DNA of 64,000 nt from Rehmannia glutinosa. Its lineage: Eukaryota > Streptophyta > Magnoliopsida > Lamiales > Orobanchaceae. The stretch lies in NCBI GenBank assembly GCA_016081115.2, contig CM071925.1:16776748-16840747 (forward strand). The letters are read 5' to 3'. Shown here one piece after another: positions 32,761 through 45,168 of the stretch. The notes below the pieces were generated by a model. It was not told the DNA's origin, did not search any database, and was given only the letters and a program-made list of their open reading frames with translations. Made by a program: the position numbers and the translations under genes. Numbering within the stretch: position 1 is the first letter of the stretch; each line of letters begins with the position of its first letter.

Positions 32761-32955
32761 GAAAACAGAGGTACCAACTTTGTTTTTTAAATTTTAATTT
32801 TTTTCCTGCATGTTCAGAAAATAGAGGTGCCAACTCTGTTATTTTCATTTTTTTTTTGGAAATTGAGAAAACAATTTTGCCAACGATGTTTTCTCTTTTA
32901 ATTCAAAAATGTGCGTGAAAATAAAGATGGCAACTCTGTTTTTGCCTTTAATAAT
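32761..32955 (+). repeat. four degenerate tandem copies, about 50-56 bp
   Basis: Units starting GAAAACAGAGGTACCAACTT, GAAAATAGAGGTGCCAACTC, GAAAACAATTTTGCCAACGA and GAAAATAAAGATGGCAACTC, at about 32761, 32817, 32867 and 32917. Each is followed by a T-rich block. Confidence 0.65.
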
Positions 32956-35230
32956 ACAACTCGCCCTCTTCCTCACCTCCGCTATCTCCCTCACTTCTCC
33001 CCTCCAAGTTTCCAAGTAAGTTCCTTCCTTCCCCTATTCCCTTCTTCTTCTTTTTTTTTTTTAATAAATATATATTTACAGGGGTCAAAGGAAGTCACGG
33101 CGAGGCTACCGGTGGTCGCCAGAGTTTTTTTGGCAACTTAGTTAATATTATTTATTTATTAGTGAATTAATTTTGCTAATTTTATTTTGCATATTTTTAA
33201 ATTACAGGACGGACTATATGTTTGTTGACTCTACCAGTTGTTGTTCTTGAGGAATTGAAAGTATGTTTTTATGTTATGTCTTTTTCTTAAAAATTAAATT
33301 CATTATGTACAAGTCCATTGATTGGTTAGTTTTAACAATTGGATCTAATGTCGAGCAAGGAAATTCTTCTTCATGCTAGGATTGATTGCACAGTTTTCTG
33401 GTTGTTCGCGCACTTATCTTCCAATGATGTTTATGTTCCAGTTTTTAATTGTGTAGTTTCAAGTTATTTTTTAATTATGTAATCCAGTTCTGTTTTTCGT
33501 TAAGTAATGGTGTTTTAGGTTTATGTAACTCATATGTAATGCAATTGATGTTTCGTATTCCAATTTTGTTTTAAATTCATTCTGAATTCCATCATGTTTT
33601 CAAATAATTTTTTAGTGATTGCAAACTTTTCAGAATTTCAATAAATAATTAAAATATAAATTTAATTAATTTAATTATAAATCATACAGTTAAACAATAT
33701 AAAAATAAATTATTATATCAAAAACTCTCTTTAAGGACAACAAATTTGGTTGATAATAAATTTTGTGAATGTGAATTGTATCTATTTATTGACATGTTTA
33801 TCTATAAGAAAGTAACAATTTGAAAAAAAAAAAAAAGTACAATTTCCTAATGCTAAATATTAATGTATTATATTTTCAATACAATCAATAAATAAAATCA
33901 TTTCAAATTCAACATTTTTTAGGATTTAAAAAGTTAAACAGTTGTTAGAATTATTAAAGGAGTTAAACAAAAATCTTGTTTCATATTTAGCAACATAATT
34001 TTAGGGGAAAATGAAACATTTCAAAAATTAAAAACTATTCTATATTTATATATGTACATATATCAAAACAAAATATCAAACAAACAACTTCATATCTAAT
34101 AGTCAAAATGTACAACTTTAAAAGTTGAATATCAAAATACACTGATAAATATTAAAAAAATCTATTAACATGAAAAGTATGTTAATAAATATAATAAGTA
34201 ATTTTCTATATACATTGTTATGAATATAATTTCATATTAAATAGAATTTTTATTTTTCTTACATGAATATATATAATTATAATGTTATGTATGGATACAT
34301 ATAATATATAAATAATATTTGGATGCATATTTTGAGATATTTTCTTCAATTAAAATAATTTTTTTTGATTGAATTTAATCAACTTAAATACAATTCTATA
34401 TAATTATGAATAAATGAGATAAACTCAAATATAAACTATACATGTATTATAGATCATCAAAATACATGAATATACAAATTGATGTCCAGTAGCTAAAATG
34501 TATAATTTTTAAAGCCCATTATAAAATAATGAGTAAATGTATAATATATTTTCTTTTATTTATTATGTTTATTTTTATTTTATATATGCAATATACGTGT
34601 CAAACTGAAGACTGTGAAAAGATGATTAATTAGATATATTATACGTCAAAAAGGATATAAAACGGAAAAAAATATTAAAGTTTAAAATAAAAAGAAAAAG
34701 AAAAATATAATAATTAATGCAGTACACACACAGATTTGGAAAGCTTATATAACTCTATCTTTTATATAACTTTAAAAAGTAATTTATTTAAAGAAAGTTG
34801 ACCATCAAAGATAATAAAATCTCATTTTATTAGTTAAATCCGAAAAGCGAAAAAAAATTATTGTTTTTAGAAACTGAAAAATGGGCGGGAAAAATAAGAG
34901 TTACTATTCTAAGAATAGTCTCTTATTATATATATATATATAGATAGATATTAATTAAATTATTAACTATTTTCAGGAATAATAATAAAGAACGAGGAAT
35001 TTATTGATTATTTACAAATGACTTATGGCCTAACTTAGTACTCTAATTTAGTTAAAAGCGCAAAATAGTATACATGTCCCAAATCAATTGTGTTTTTGTC
35101 CAACTAAAATAAATTTTATATTCTCCCTTATCTAACTAACTAATTCAGTTGTTAAACAATTAATAGATTCATTCTTTAATATTATTCCTTAAAATGTTAA
35201 TAATTTAACTAATAAAAAAATCTTATTTGA
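32956..35230. other. AT-rich intergenic stretch
   Basis: The first 150 bp are CT-rich like a 5' UTR (CTCCGCTATCTCCCTCACTT), followed by an AG-GT-like pattern, but no coding frame could be supported. From 33.3 kb on it is very AT-rich, with a (TA)n/(TAGA)n tract at about 34926-34950. No gene or clear transposon found. Confidence 0.5.
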
Positions 35231-35276
35231 AGGACAATCAGAAGTCAGAACTGCGCGAGCAGCCATTTGATGCTAA

Positions 35277-35444
35277 GCCAAGAAGTTCCAGCCTACAAGA
35301 AGAGACAGAAGAGATAGGTTCCAAACTCTGAAAAGGGCAAAAGCATTTCAATATGGAAGTTCAAATTCTATTAGCAACAAGCATATGAAAAGGGTTGAAC
35401 ATGCACTTGAAGATTATGAGGCTGCAAGCAAGTATATAAAGTAA
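35277..35444 (+). other. short open segment, possible exon remnant of unknown gene
   Basis: After a stop at 35274 an open frame of 55 codons reads AKKFQPTRRDRRDRFQTLKR, then AFQYGSSNSISN and a helix-like HALEDYEAASKYIK before TAA. An overlapping frame just upstream (35230-35330) is open too, so a frameshifted exon is possible. The composition is more protein-like than its surroundings. I do not recognise it. Confidence 0.25.
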
Positions 35445-36087
35445 AACCAATTATATTAACTTTCCACGAGTCTTAGAAGGATAACCAATATAGCTTGCAC
35501 ATGAATCAAACTCAGCCCAACTCAAAATTAATTGCAAATTTCAAATGCAGAATCCCAATATCTTTTTTACAATGAAATTAAAAAAAAAAATGGACCCTAA
35601 CCTGGTTCACAACAGAAAAAGTAACTACAGAAAATTGTGGCGACACATTATCCAGTTCACACTCTGATAGCAGCTATTGGAAAATAAAATTAGATATAAC
35701 TGGACAACGTGATGAATCGTTTATCAACCTTTAACTATGGTATCTACAATTCTATGATTATTTTCACAATTTCAGTCTCATATGTGAAATTAATAATGTT
35801 GAATACAACAAATTCCTTATCAATGTCAGACACATCGAAACAACACGAGACGATGGTTGATGGGTTTTAGTCCTAGTCCTCTTTTCTTCATTTGCCTCTC
35901 TTCAAAATTTTGGGACTAGAAGTGGTCTGCCAAAAACCTGTCGGTTGGATTTCTTCAATCATCTACGTGAGACCTGTAGTTTGCAAAACTTGATATGTCT
36001 CATAATACAAGAGACTGGCTAATAGTAGTGAAATAAAAGTCAGGAAGGGTTACACCATGGAACAACTTTAGAAATCAACACCAACAT

Positions 36088-36213
36088 TTAAAGCTCACCC
36101 GCATGCATCCTGCGTTCAATATTAGAAGATGAGCTCATAAGTTCCTTCAACTTTGGGGCACTTCCATCATTTCTTTTCTTCTTTCCTGAAGAGCTTAGAG
36201 AACCTTCCACTGG

Positions 36214-36253
<40 letters not shown>

Positions 36254-38947
36254 AATGAGTGTCAAATTTCAGATGGGAAGCATATACTATAGATGCAAAA
36301 CAGTCAAAAAAAGTGCAAAAATTATCAATCTTAATTGTGGGCTTATTTTCTAGTAGACACTATATGCAAACAATCAACCACTCAAGGTCGAAACAATTAA
36401 GAGCTTGGGGAGCTGAACTCACAAACTTGGCACAAATACTCGGCAAAATTTAATCTTAAATTAATAAAAAATGACAAGGGTTTATGATCACTCATTTCCA
36501 ACTACATCCTGACATATAAGAACCTTCTCCTGACCTAAAATTATAACGATAAGAGTCGAAATCCTAAGAAATTTTTGCTAAATATATTAATTAGAAGCTG
36601 CTTGCAACATGTTTCAAGAATCTGCTCTTAGATCTTCTTAGATTTTTGTGGCACTGGTGGGAATTTAGAACAAGTTCCAAGGATGGCAACACAAGTGTGA
36701 AGTGGCAGCTGTGCAATTTGCTAAATCAATACAGCATATGACATGCTAGCTTTCTGCTGGAGGTTCTGCGATGAGCTTTTTCTCATATCATAATTAACAC
36801 ACTTAACACCTACACACAAATTAAATATTTAGACACCTTATTGAAACAGCAGAGAACACAAGAAAAACAGAGATAAACAACAGAGCAGGCAGAAAGAACA
36901 GAACAGAAGCAAGACGAAGTAACGGGGTACGATCCAGCTATCATGAGTCATACGACGTTAATGCTTGCTTTAATTTGGAGAAGCATTGCTCTTTCTTTGT
37001 ATTCACACAGTGGAAAGGAACAATTCATGGGATGAGGACTGGGAAAAAGATAAAGATATGAGGAGGAAAAGAAGGAAAGGTGCTTGACACCATAGCCTCC
37101 ATTATCTATAAAGAGTTGAATAGATCAAGAAAACCTATTTACAGAGGGCTGGTGAAAACAACAAATTCAGGGCAAGAAATTCTAAACAGGAAGTAAGCAG
37201 AAGATCAATGGTTGAAGCCTGATGTACGTATTTCGTTTAGTCGTTCAATAACACTGTTTTAAGCTCCATTTCCTAGCAGAAGCTGATTAGGTATAATTAG
37301 CAATTTCAACTAAATTGAAGTGAGCTAAATTGCGTTAATGCAGAGCTAAATAAGAAGAAGCAGAGAAAAAATACTTTTAAAATGGAAGTAACAAAAAACA
37401 ATTAAGTGAAGTACCAATTTATAAAAAAAGGTGAATAGGTACCAATTTATAAAAAAACGTGAAGTATAGGTACTAAATTGATGAATCGCAAATGTGAGGT
37501 ACCAAACCAACAAAGTGGCTACGGTTCAGATACTAAAAAATCAATAACACAAAAAATTAACCGCTTGGAGGAGGCACACTTGCAAAGCACTACAAAAGTT
37601 AGTGCTCAAAGCTTCATTGACTTTGAGTAGAGCTGTCAATTTTGGCCCGGGCCGGTGGGTTGGCCCGACCGGCCCGGTATAAGCACCGGGTAGGGCTCTA
37701 ATTTTAGAGGCCCGAAATGAGTCGGGCTTTTTTTGGCCTGGCTCGCTAGGCCCGAAAACCAGCCCGGTTAGCCCGATTTTTTAGTGCATTTTTGGTGGGT
37801 TGGGCCGGGCTGGGCTCCAGAAATGGCAGCCCAAGCACCGTTTGCACCGGTCCAGCCCGATTTTTTCGTTTGGCCCGGCGGGCCGACACCGGGCCAGCCC
37901 CACCCATTTGACACCTCTAACTTTGAGTTTCGAAGGTTAGTGCGCAAAAAAAGAAGTTTGGTAAAACACTAAATTAATTTATTTTTTCCAAAGAAGAACT
38001 AAGAAAAGTTTTTAATTATTCCGCATTGTTTAAAGTATTTTTTATTAATTTTTTTTATTTTCTGCATCAAAGTTGATTTAGCTAGGGTGTGCCATAGTTG
38101 GTGCGCCCCGCACGAGGCACAAGGCCTTGCGTCTTTTCAATTACTCTCATATCTCAAATCTTCCAACCAAACTTGAAGGAAAGCCAATCCATCAAATTCC
38201 GACAGCCTATAATATTGATATTGAGCTTGATGATTGATTATTTCTTTGGCTTGATAAACTTTGTGTGTTTTAATTTGAGATTTGGTACTTAACTTGGTCA
38301 CTTGAAGTGATTTATCATTTTCATTATTATTATTATTAATATTATTTTGCATCATGTTTGCTAGACGCGCGCCTTGAGGCACTATCATGGCCTTGCGCCC
38401 TTAACAACCATGGAGTGAGCTAAAGTTCGATCAAATCTTGTTGGTCTGAATACTTCTTGCCTACTCAATCCTAATCCAAATGCATGGGAACTGCACACCA
38501 AATTGGGCCGTAGGTTGATGACATATACCCATGATATGAATTTTGAAGTGATGAGAAAATATTAGATTCTCCAATTAGGAATTAGGAGGCATTATGGAAG
38601 TATAGATGCAAATGCCTAAATAGTTCTCACTTCCTTTATTATGTTCTTTATTTATGTACGTGTCATTACAGATTTATGCACTTACCTCTCATGATCATCA
38701 CAAATATGCAACTAATTTGATACCTCATATCTAACTAAACTTTCCTCAATTCGTGGACAATATCATTATGTGCAACAGTGTTCTTTTCAGAAGACAAGCG
38801 TACGAGTTATGTATCTAAGATGTTATTTGTACCTTGCCACTCCCATACAACCTTAGATTCCCCCTTTACTAACTTTGGGTACTGATCTACACGAGAATCT
38901 TCTTGAACCAATTCCTCAACCTACAGAAGAACAAAAAAGCAGCAGAT

Positions 38948-38979
<32 letters not shown>

Positions 38980-40543
38980 CATGTATGTGATTGTTAAATT
39001 AAAGGATATCTTGAATGACTGTAAAAAATGTTAAATAATCAAAATGGAAATTGAAAAAATCAACAAGGTGGCACAGAATTTAAAAGACGATTGAAACATA
39101 TACAAGTTCTGTATTTCACACTATGGCCCTTACAAGCAATGTTGACACTTAGTGGTGCTACATCATACTTTGATTGGTAGGATAGTTTTGGGAGATAATA
39201 ATAGTAATATTAAAAGAAAAAAAGGAAACGGGTGAATTAGTTGGTTGCCACACGGAGTAAAATTTCTGCAAATCTAGAAGTTCCTAGTAGATGCTATCCA
39301 AACAAGTGTAAGAAACTGGAAAAGCTAAGCATTTGATAATTATGCAAGTCAAATACCATAAAAGTAACCAAAGCCTCAGAGTCAGGCACACACTCTTCAA
39401 TTGTGCACTGATACATAAAAATTAAGTACGTATGCTTATTTTATATGTGAAAACAAAGGCAACATGAATGAAATATCATACAAAGAAGTCGCTGGTTTTC
39501 ATAAAGTGATAAAACATGGTAGCAGACGATATGAGAGAATAACTTAAGGAGAGACAACTTTAGAATGCCTTCAACACTTGAGCGAAGATGTGATTTTTTC
39601 GTTTTCTAAACCTTTTTTTTTGTTTTTAAAGGTAAGGAAAAGACCCAAATGGTTAACAGATTCAAACGCCATAAAAGTTCATCTTCTTTTAAGATCTCGA
39701 ATTGTATACTTCTCATTTATTCGAGTACCGATTCAGCCTTTAGAAAAAATTTAAATTCCCTTTATCAATAAGTAGGAAGAAGGCAATGAATAAAATTCAA
39801 TATTAAGAATGAGAAGAAAAGCATCGGACAATTGTTTCTGCATTTGGGGTAAGAGACCATTGTGTTGGATGAAGCTAACAATTAATAAAATCAAGCAAGC
39901 AAACTAATGCTTGGACACAACCTGCCTCTGAAACCAAGAATTAAAAGGAACATTTGTTTTGATAAAACAACATAAATTTAACAAAATTCGTTAGATTCCA
40001 TAGTGGAGATATTTCTTAGAAGGTATACCTTCTATGAACAAACAGAACTATTGAAAAAACAATTTTAGTGTTTGAAAACATGGCCATAGTTCATCCAGAA
40101 GATGTCAGTACCTTTTTCCACAGAAATGGATCCTTCCTTTCCATGGGCGAGAGAAGATGATCTCGCAACCAAGAGGCAACCACCCAGGGTTCACTTTCAC
40201 CACTTGTACTTCTGGATACCAATGGCTTCTCTTCAAGTATATCACAAACCTAGAATAAATACGAGCTCAATTAATAGCATGTCTTTGTGCATGTTAAATA
40301 AAGCAGCCAGTGAGGTCCAGTCAGTTGAAACTAGAAAGATCCTGATAGCAGCAGAATAAAAAACACTAAGGTTGCATTTGGGGTAAGGATTTAAAATTCT
40401 TAGCTAAATCTACACCATTGTTTGGTTTAAATCCTAATCAATGGATTTCAAATCTCTCTGAGACACACACACACACACACAAACACATTGCACACTACAC
40501 ACAAACACAGTTTCACTCTCTCTAACACATTGCGCACGCACAA

Positions 40544-40574
<31 letters not shown>

Positions 40575-43500
40575 TATGCGCACATAATAACATTTATATA
40601 TTTTATTTTTTTATTAGTGTATTTATAATTATTTATAAAATAATAAGATTATATATTTTATTTTTATTTATTAAATACCAATTAAGAAAATGATTAAAGC
40701 TTTTAATTCTTTTATCAAGATTTTATGAAGGATTTGAAATTCTTACACAAATTCACATCATCCAAACAAGAGATGGATTTCAAATCAAGGTATTTGAAAT
40801 CCATTCATTTTTCAAACACATTGGATTTGAAATCCCTCAATCCAAACACACCCAAAAGAAAAATGCCCAGCTTCAACCATTAGTATAAGTACATCTTCCA
40901 AAATCTATGCAACATATAGTATCATCTGTTTTATACAGATAAGCACATCATAAGACTATTTAAATCCTTTATGGATCCTCGAAATCATTAATGAAACATA
41001 TTTATAGCCCTGAACTGTTAGTTCTGATGGAAAACGAATTAAATTTCCTCAGCCAATAGAGCATATTATGGATTTCAGCTGAAGGTGCAGCTACCAAAAA
41101 TATTGTAGATAGAGATTATATCAACCTAAAAAAACCATCATAATCACAGTTAATGTATAAGAGAGGTGTTAGCCATAAGGCATGGAAAGTTGATACATTA
41201 ATAGGACAGTTACTGTAGCCATATCAAGTTTCAACGAATCTGCCATTGTTCCTTTGGATATTGTCAGCATCACCTCAAAGCTCCCATCAGTGGGAGCGCA
41301 AGGAAAACATCAATGTCCTGTTGTTGTCAACTAGCAGCATTGTCAAACAACTTATGCTCATGGGAGATGATTTGAGTTCTAACTTCAATAGAATCAACTT
41401 CCCCTTAACCATTAGAATGTGCTTATTTTCCTTTCCGGAAAAAATCGTTTGAAATGGTATCATCTTTTCACGATAAATTACTAAAAGCTTTCAAGTTCTT
41501 TTTCTTTGATATATAAAAGAACATGGGAGGTCGAACGCCTAAGCACAAGCTGGTAAGAGCCACCACCATTTGATCTGGGAAATGGGGCCTCTCATTGGTT
41601 TTTAAAAGATATAGCTACTTTTATTTGCCAACATATCATTGTTAGTATCTTGAATGTTTCATTACTTTTTTGGGAATTCTTTTCAGTATTAAAAATTTTC
41701 ATTTGTTCTAATAGAGCCGCCATGGCCACATGTGTAGGAGCAGCTAGGAAAGTTTTGACATTGTGAGAGAGGGATAAACTAATTAAGGTATTTTCCAGTG
41801 AAGGCCACACAAGAAAAGAATTAAGGTGACTCAGTGGAAGGCGATGAAAGCCATAACAGATTTGGTTCCAAAAGAAAATGGAAAAGGAAAAGAAAGAAAG
41901 AAAAAATTTCAGCCTATGGCTCTAATAATATGTGCAGATATATTTCTTATTCAATAAAACATAACCAATATAGCCGTATTTGTAATATTAGGAGTACATA
42001 ATAGCCATTAACAAACAATATATACACAGAATCTAGACTACAGGAAATGAATTTGGCATTAAAACATTACAGTTTTGTCTTTAAAATCGTGGATTGGTTC
42101 ATAGAAAAACATCCTGCTGATCTGTTCAAATGATTTCTGAATCCAAATATGAACTCTTAACGCATTGCAATGGAGGTTGGACCTTATATGTTAGAAGTCT
42201 CCCAATTCCTGACTTCATATTCCAGAGGTAAGATTTATACTACCTCCCTTATGTAATTTACTCATTTGAAGTCTTACCAACAAGGCAGCAGCAACTTTGT
42301 TTTTAAAAAAATGAGACGTTAATACGATGAGGCTATAGAGGAATTCGAGTTCAACATGAGAACAAAGAACTAAAAAGTCCAAAAGTGAAAGAATAGAGAT
42401 GTTTTGCCATCAATATGATTGATGAGAGAATCCGTTTCAAAAACTGTAACAATTTTGGGTCCATAAGTTAACTAACACCATATCCATAAAAGGCAATGAA
42501 GAATACCTCATGGTAAAGTTGTTCAGCTCTAACAGACAAGTGATGTCTTCGGTAGGCCCTGGACGCCATCAATATGCACCCCATAAACTGTAAGATTTAA
42601 TATAGTCAACAAGCTTTAACACGTAGGTACCTAACATAAGCTTTACAGCTGCATTGTATAGTGAAATACCAAAGCAAAAGCTGACATTGAAAGTAAAGCA
42701 TGCTTGACAATCCACTGTCGAACAACACAGGAGAGTGGTTTATAATGGCTCACAAGCAACTCTGGGCACTTGAATTCTTCAACACTAAAATCCACATATG
42801 AGAAAATCAAACCAGAAGGCTAAAGAAGATAAATTTAATTTGAAAATAATGCCACATTTCATTCGTTAGATTCAAAAAATAGCTTACCCATGATTGTCTC
42901 TTCTTGTCTCCAATAGACTACGGATGGTATCCATGGCTATTTGTCTTGCAGGTATGTAAACGACCTCATCCATGCCGTGAGTATCCCTCATCTTGTATTT
43001 ATTCAAGTTAATCAACAGCTCGTCCTCCGAAACCTAAAAGATAAGAATCAAAAAACTCTAATGCATATAGCTCTATTATTTTGGTTACATGTGAATTTCT
43101 TCCTTGCAGGGGAAAACTTTCTGAAATCAATTGACGAAGTTGAAGGAACCTAAGTTTTACAAACCCAACATTTTCCAGTTCCGGTGCACAAAAGTTGAGC
43201 ATAAGCTTCACATACATGAACTTGTACCCATTTTGACTGCAATACCATCAGTTATTACTAGCGTCAGAGTTCACTCGCACAAATTAAAGGGAGAGGTGAG
43301 GCTATATATAATATAAAAAAGAATGTAGATGGACGATATCACACACAATTTTTTTAGCTGCTTTATTGATGTCCCCATCCTCAACGCATAACTTCCCATG
43401 CTTTCTATAGCCATGACCACACTCCAACTTGCCATCATAACATAATCCATTAGTTGGACAGGGTTCACAGTAATCTGAAGCAAAAGCAAGAATGCAGAAT

Positions 43501-44481
43501 TCAAGGGAAATGCAGACACTTGGTTATTGCTGAGACAGGATAATTTACTACATGGGAATAGTGAATTAAAAAAAACAGGTATTCATCAAATTTCTTTTAA
43601 GTAGTAACAAAATGTCAGTTGGAAACACTGACAAATTCTCAGGCATGAAGTAAACATGCTAATTGCCATAAAACTGAAGGATGGATAGTTTATATAGTAT
43701 TGTGTTATCAAAGAATATAAATTTTATAGAATGTGAAGTTATAAGGAGTTAGGAACTGCATAACAAAAATTCAGAAAATATTTGTGTAACAATGGCAACC
43801 AGCAAGTTAACGAAATCATTTTGCTATTTACGTGAGATGAATATAGTTTTTTGTAAGAATATTTTCAGAAATTTGAATTTCACAATATGATAGGATATTT
43901 TACAACTACTTCTAGCTGTCTCTTGCAGCTCCAATAACTTACCCACCTTACTATTCAAATAAATTTTATAAGCAGTAAGAACTGGTTGTTGACATTTAAA
44001 TTCAACTTACTTAGAAAGGTATACCTGGTCGAGCTGTCCCACTTAAGTAAGCTAGCAGAGCCGAAGGAAGAAATCGTGTATCAAGTATTAACGGGGAAAG
44101 GAAATTTCTTCATGCATAAACAACAATGTACTTGGCATAAAATAAAATCAGAGTATGTATACTTTATGGTACACTAGGTCATACAAATTAATAAATTGCA
44201 CGGAAGAATTTAAAAAAAAAAAAAAAAAAGTTACCGGAGGAGAGCGAATCAAAGGGATCAGACGTAGTACTGTCGCAGAAGGGTTTGGGTTGCTGATTGA
44301 GCGAAGAGGCTATGAAGTGACAAGCCGCTGCCACCGCCGCGGCGATGGAAACAACGGCAATCAAACGGGTAAAGTCGGCCTTTGACGATGGCAGGGAATT
44401 TAAGAATGGTTCCACAGGAAACAGTGTATGGTAGGATGAGGACTGTTTAGGCCTTTTCCTCTTCTTAGAGGGGGAAGCCAT
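36088..44481 (-). CDS. MAN1/Src1 C-terminal-domain (MSC) inner nuclear membrane protein, nine exons, 378 aa
   Basis: Likely an inner nuclear membrane protein of the MAN1/Heh/Src1 type. Exons read leftwards: 44481-44235, 43474-43347, 43236-43165, 43033-42888, 42784-42670, 42587-42507, 40249-40112, 38920-38833, 36209-36088. All introns are GT-AG and all phases join, giving 1137 nt with no stop before TAA. Residues 5-12 hold a basic KKRKRPK nuclear signal. TM1 is about 38-60 (LIAVVSIAAAVAAACHFIAS). A cysteine-rich lumenal part follows (YCEPCPTNGLC at 84-94, GYRKHGKLCVEDGDIN), with CEAYAQLLCTGTG and KCPELL further on. TM2 is about 226-246. After it comes a nucleoplasmic part with EPWVVASWLRDHLL, RVDQYPKLVKGE and VVWEWQ, matching the winged-helix end of the family. 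No LEM domain is present, as in short plant homologs recalled from Arabidopsis. It looks intact. Confidence 0.88.
36214..36249. repeat. (TA)n microsatellite abutting the last splice acceptor
   Basis: Alternating TA run ending 4-5 bp from the acceptor of the last exon of the MSC gene (exon starts at 36209 on the - strand). It stands where the pyrimidine tract would normally be. Confidence 0.93.
37411..37500. repeat. three short tandem copies, about 30 bp
   Basis: GTACCAATTTATAAAAAAA at 37411 and 37439, and a weaker GTACTAAATTGATGAA copy at 37470. Lies in intron 8 of the MSC gene. Confidence 0.6.
37628..37919. mobile_element. hAT-type MITE, 292 bp, in intron 8
   Basis: Ends TAGAGCTGTCAATTTTGGCC and, inverted, TAGAGGTGTCAAATGGGTG. 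The 8-bp target duplication ACTTTGAG lies at 37620-37627 and 37920-37927. The interior is built of GGCCC/GGGCC palindromes. Same family as 44652-44895. Confidence 0.92.
38085..38412. mobile_element. possible palindromic MITE in intron 8
   Basis: The left part (GCCATAGTTGGTGCGCCCCG, then GAGGCACAAGGCCTTGCG) resembles the inverse of the right part (CGCGCCTTGAGGCAC, then GGCCTTGCGCCCTTAACAACC). Inverted-repeat ends are plausible, but I could not define a target duplication. Confidence 0.35.
38951..38990. repeat. (TATG)n microsatellite
   Basis: Nine or ten ATGT units with one ATGC variant, just right of exon 8 in intron 7 of the MSC gene. Confidence 0.93.
40370..40853. mobile_element. Tourist-like MITE candidate in intron 6
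   Basis: The left end GGTTGCATTTGGGGTAAGGA and the inverted right end GGGTGTGTTTGGATTGAGGG are similar. Inner arms are also complementary (ATTTCAAATC against GATTTGAAAT). It contains (CA)n and (CT)n tracts at 40461-40575. A clean target duplication was not found. Confidence 0.55.
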
Positions 44482-44651
44482 TCGAAACTAAAGGGAATAA
44501 AATTGATCAAAGGTTCGCCAGTTTGAAGTCCAATTTTATGATGTAAATGTAAAGAGACTTCTAATCTTCTATTTCTTGTTCTTTATTTATTTTTTTTTTA
44601 TTATTATTTTTTTTTTATTTATTTATTGAGAATGTAAACCGCCAGCGCTAC

Positions 44652-44895
44652 TGGAGGTGCCAAACAGGCCGGTGCCGGCCCGCTGGGGAGTAAGCAAAAA
44701 TCAGGCTGGGACGGGCCTAACAGTGACCGATTCGTATTTTTGGAGCCCAGCCCGTGAACATTCACAAAAAAAGGGGGTCGGCCTGGTTTTTCGGGCCTAA
44801 TGGGTCGGGTCAAAAAAGTTTGGTTTCATTTTGGGCCTCTAAATATAGAGTCCAGTCCGGTATTTTATCGGGTCGGGCCAAAATTGGCAGTTTTA
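44652..44895. mobile_element. hAT-type MITE upstream of the MSC gene
   Basis: Inverted relative of the 37628-37919 element. Ends are TGGAGGTGCCAAACAGGCC and, inverted, TAAAACTGCCAATTTTGGCC. Flanking 8-mers AGCGCTAC and TGTGCTAT match at five positions, compatible with a decayed target duplication. It lies about 170 bp upstream of the MSC start codon, so it may overlap the promoter. Confidence 0.75.
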
Positions 44896-45131
44896 TGTGC
44901 TATATTAGGTTAAATGCGACTTTACAACTTACACCTTGTGAAACTAGACAATGGTCAAAAATCACCCTTGAAAAGCTTCCGGGAGCAAGCAAAAGTTCGA
45001 AACTTGGGAAATGAAAAATCATATTTGAAGAATGGATTGATGCGAAATTAATTATTATGCACATTTAAAATAAATTTAGTTTTAAATTAAAAGGAGACGT
45101 ATCACATCTCATGGTATTGGGTATTAGGTAT
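44896..45131. other. short spacer between the MITE and a LINE
   Basis: AT-rich. No feature seen. Confidence 0.5.
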
Positions 45132-45168
45132 TGTTTTTTTTTTTTTTTGAGGAAAGAGCAAATATGCA

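Noticed and set aside
42941..43519. frames on both strands around the MSC exons (for example 43131-43316 +, 43271-43519 -)
   Set aside because: They run across splice sites of the MSC gene or are antisense to it. The spliced model explains the region.
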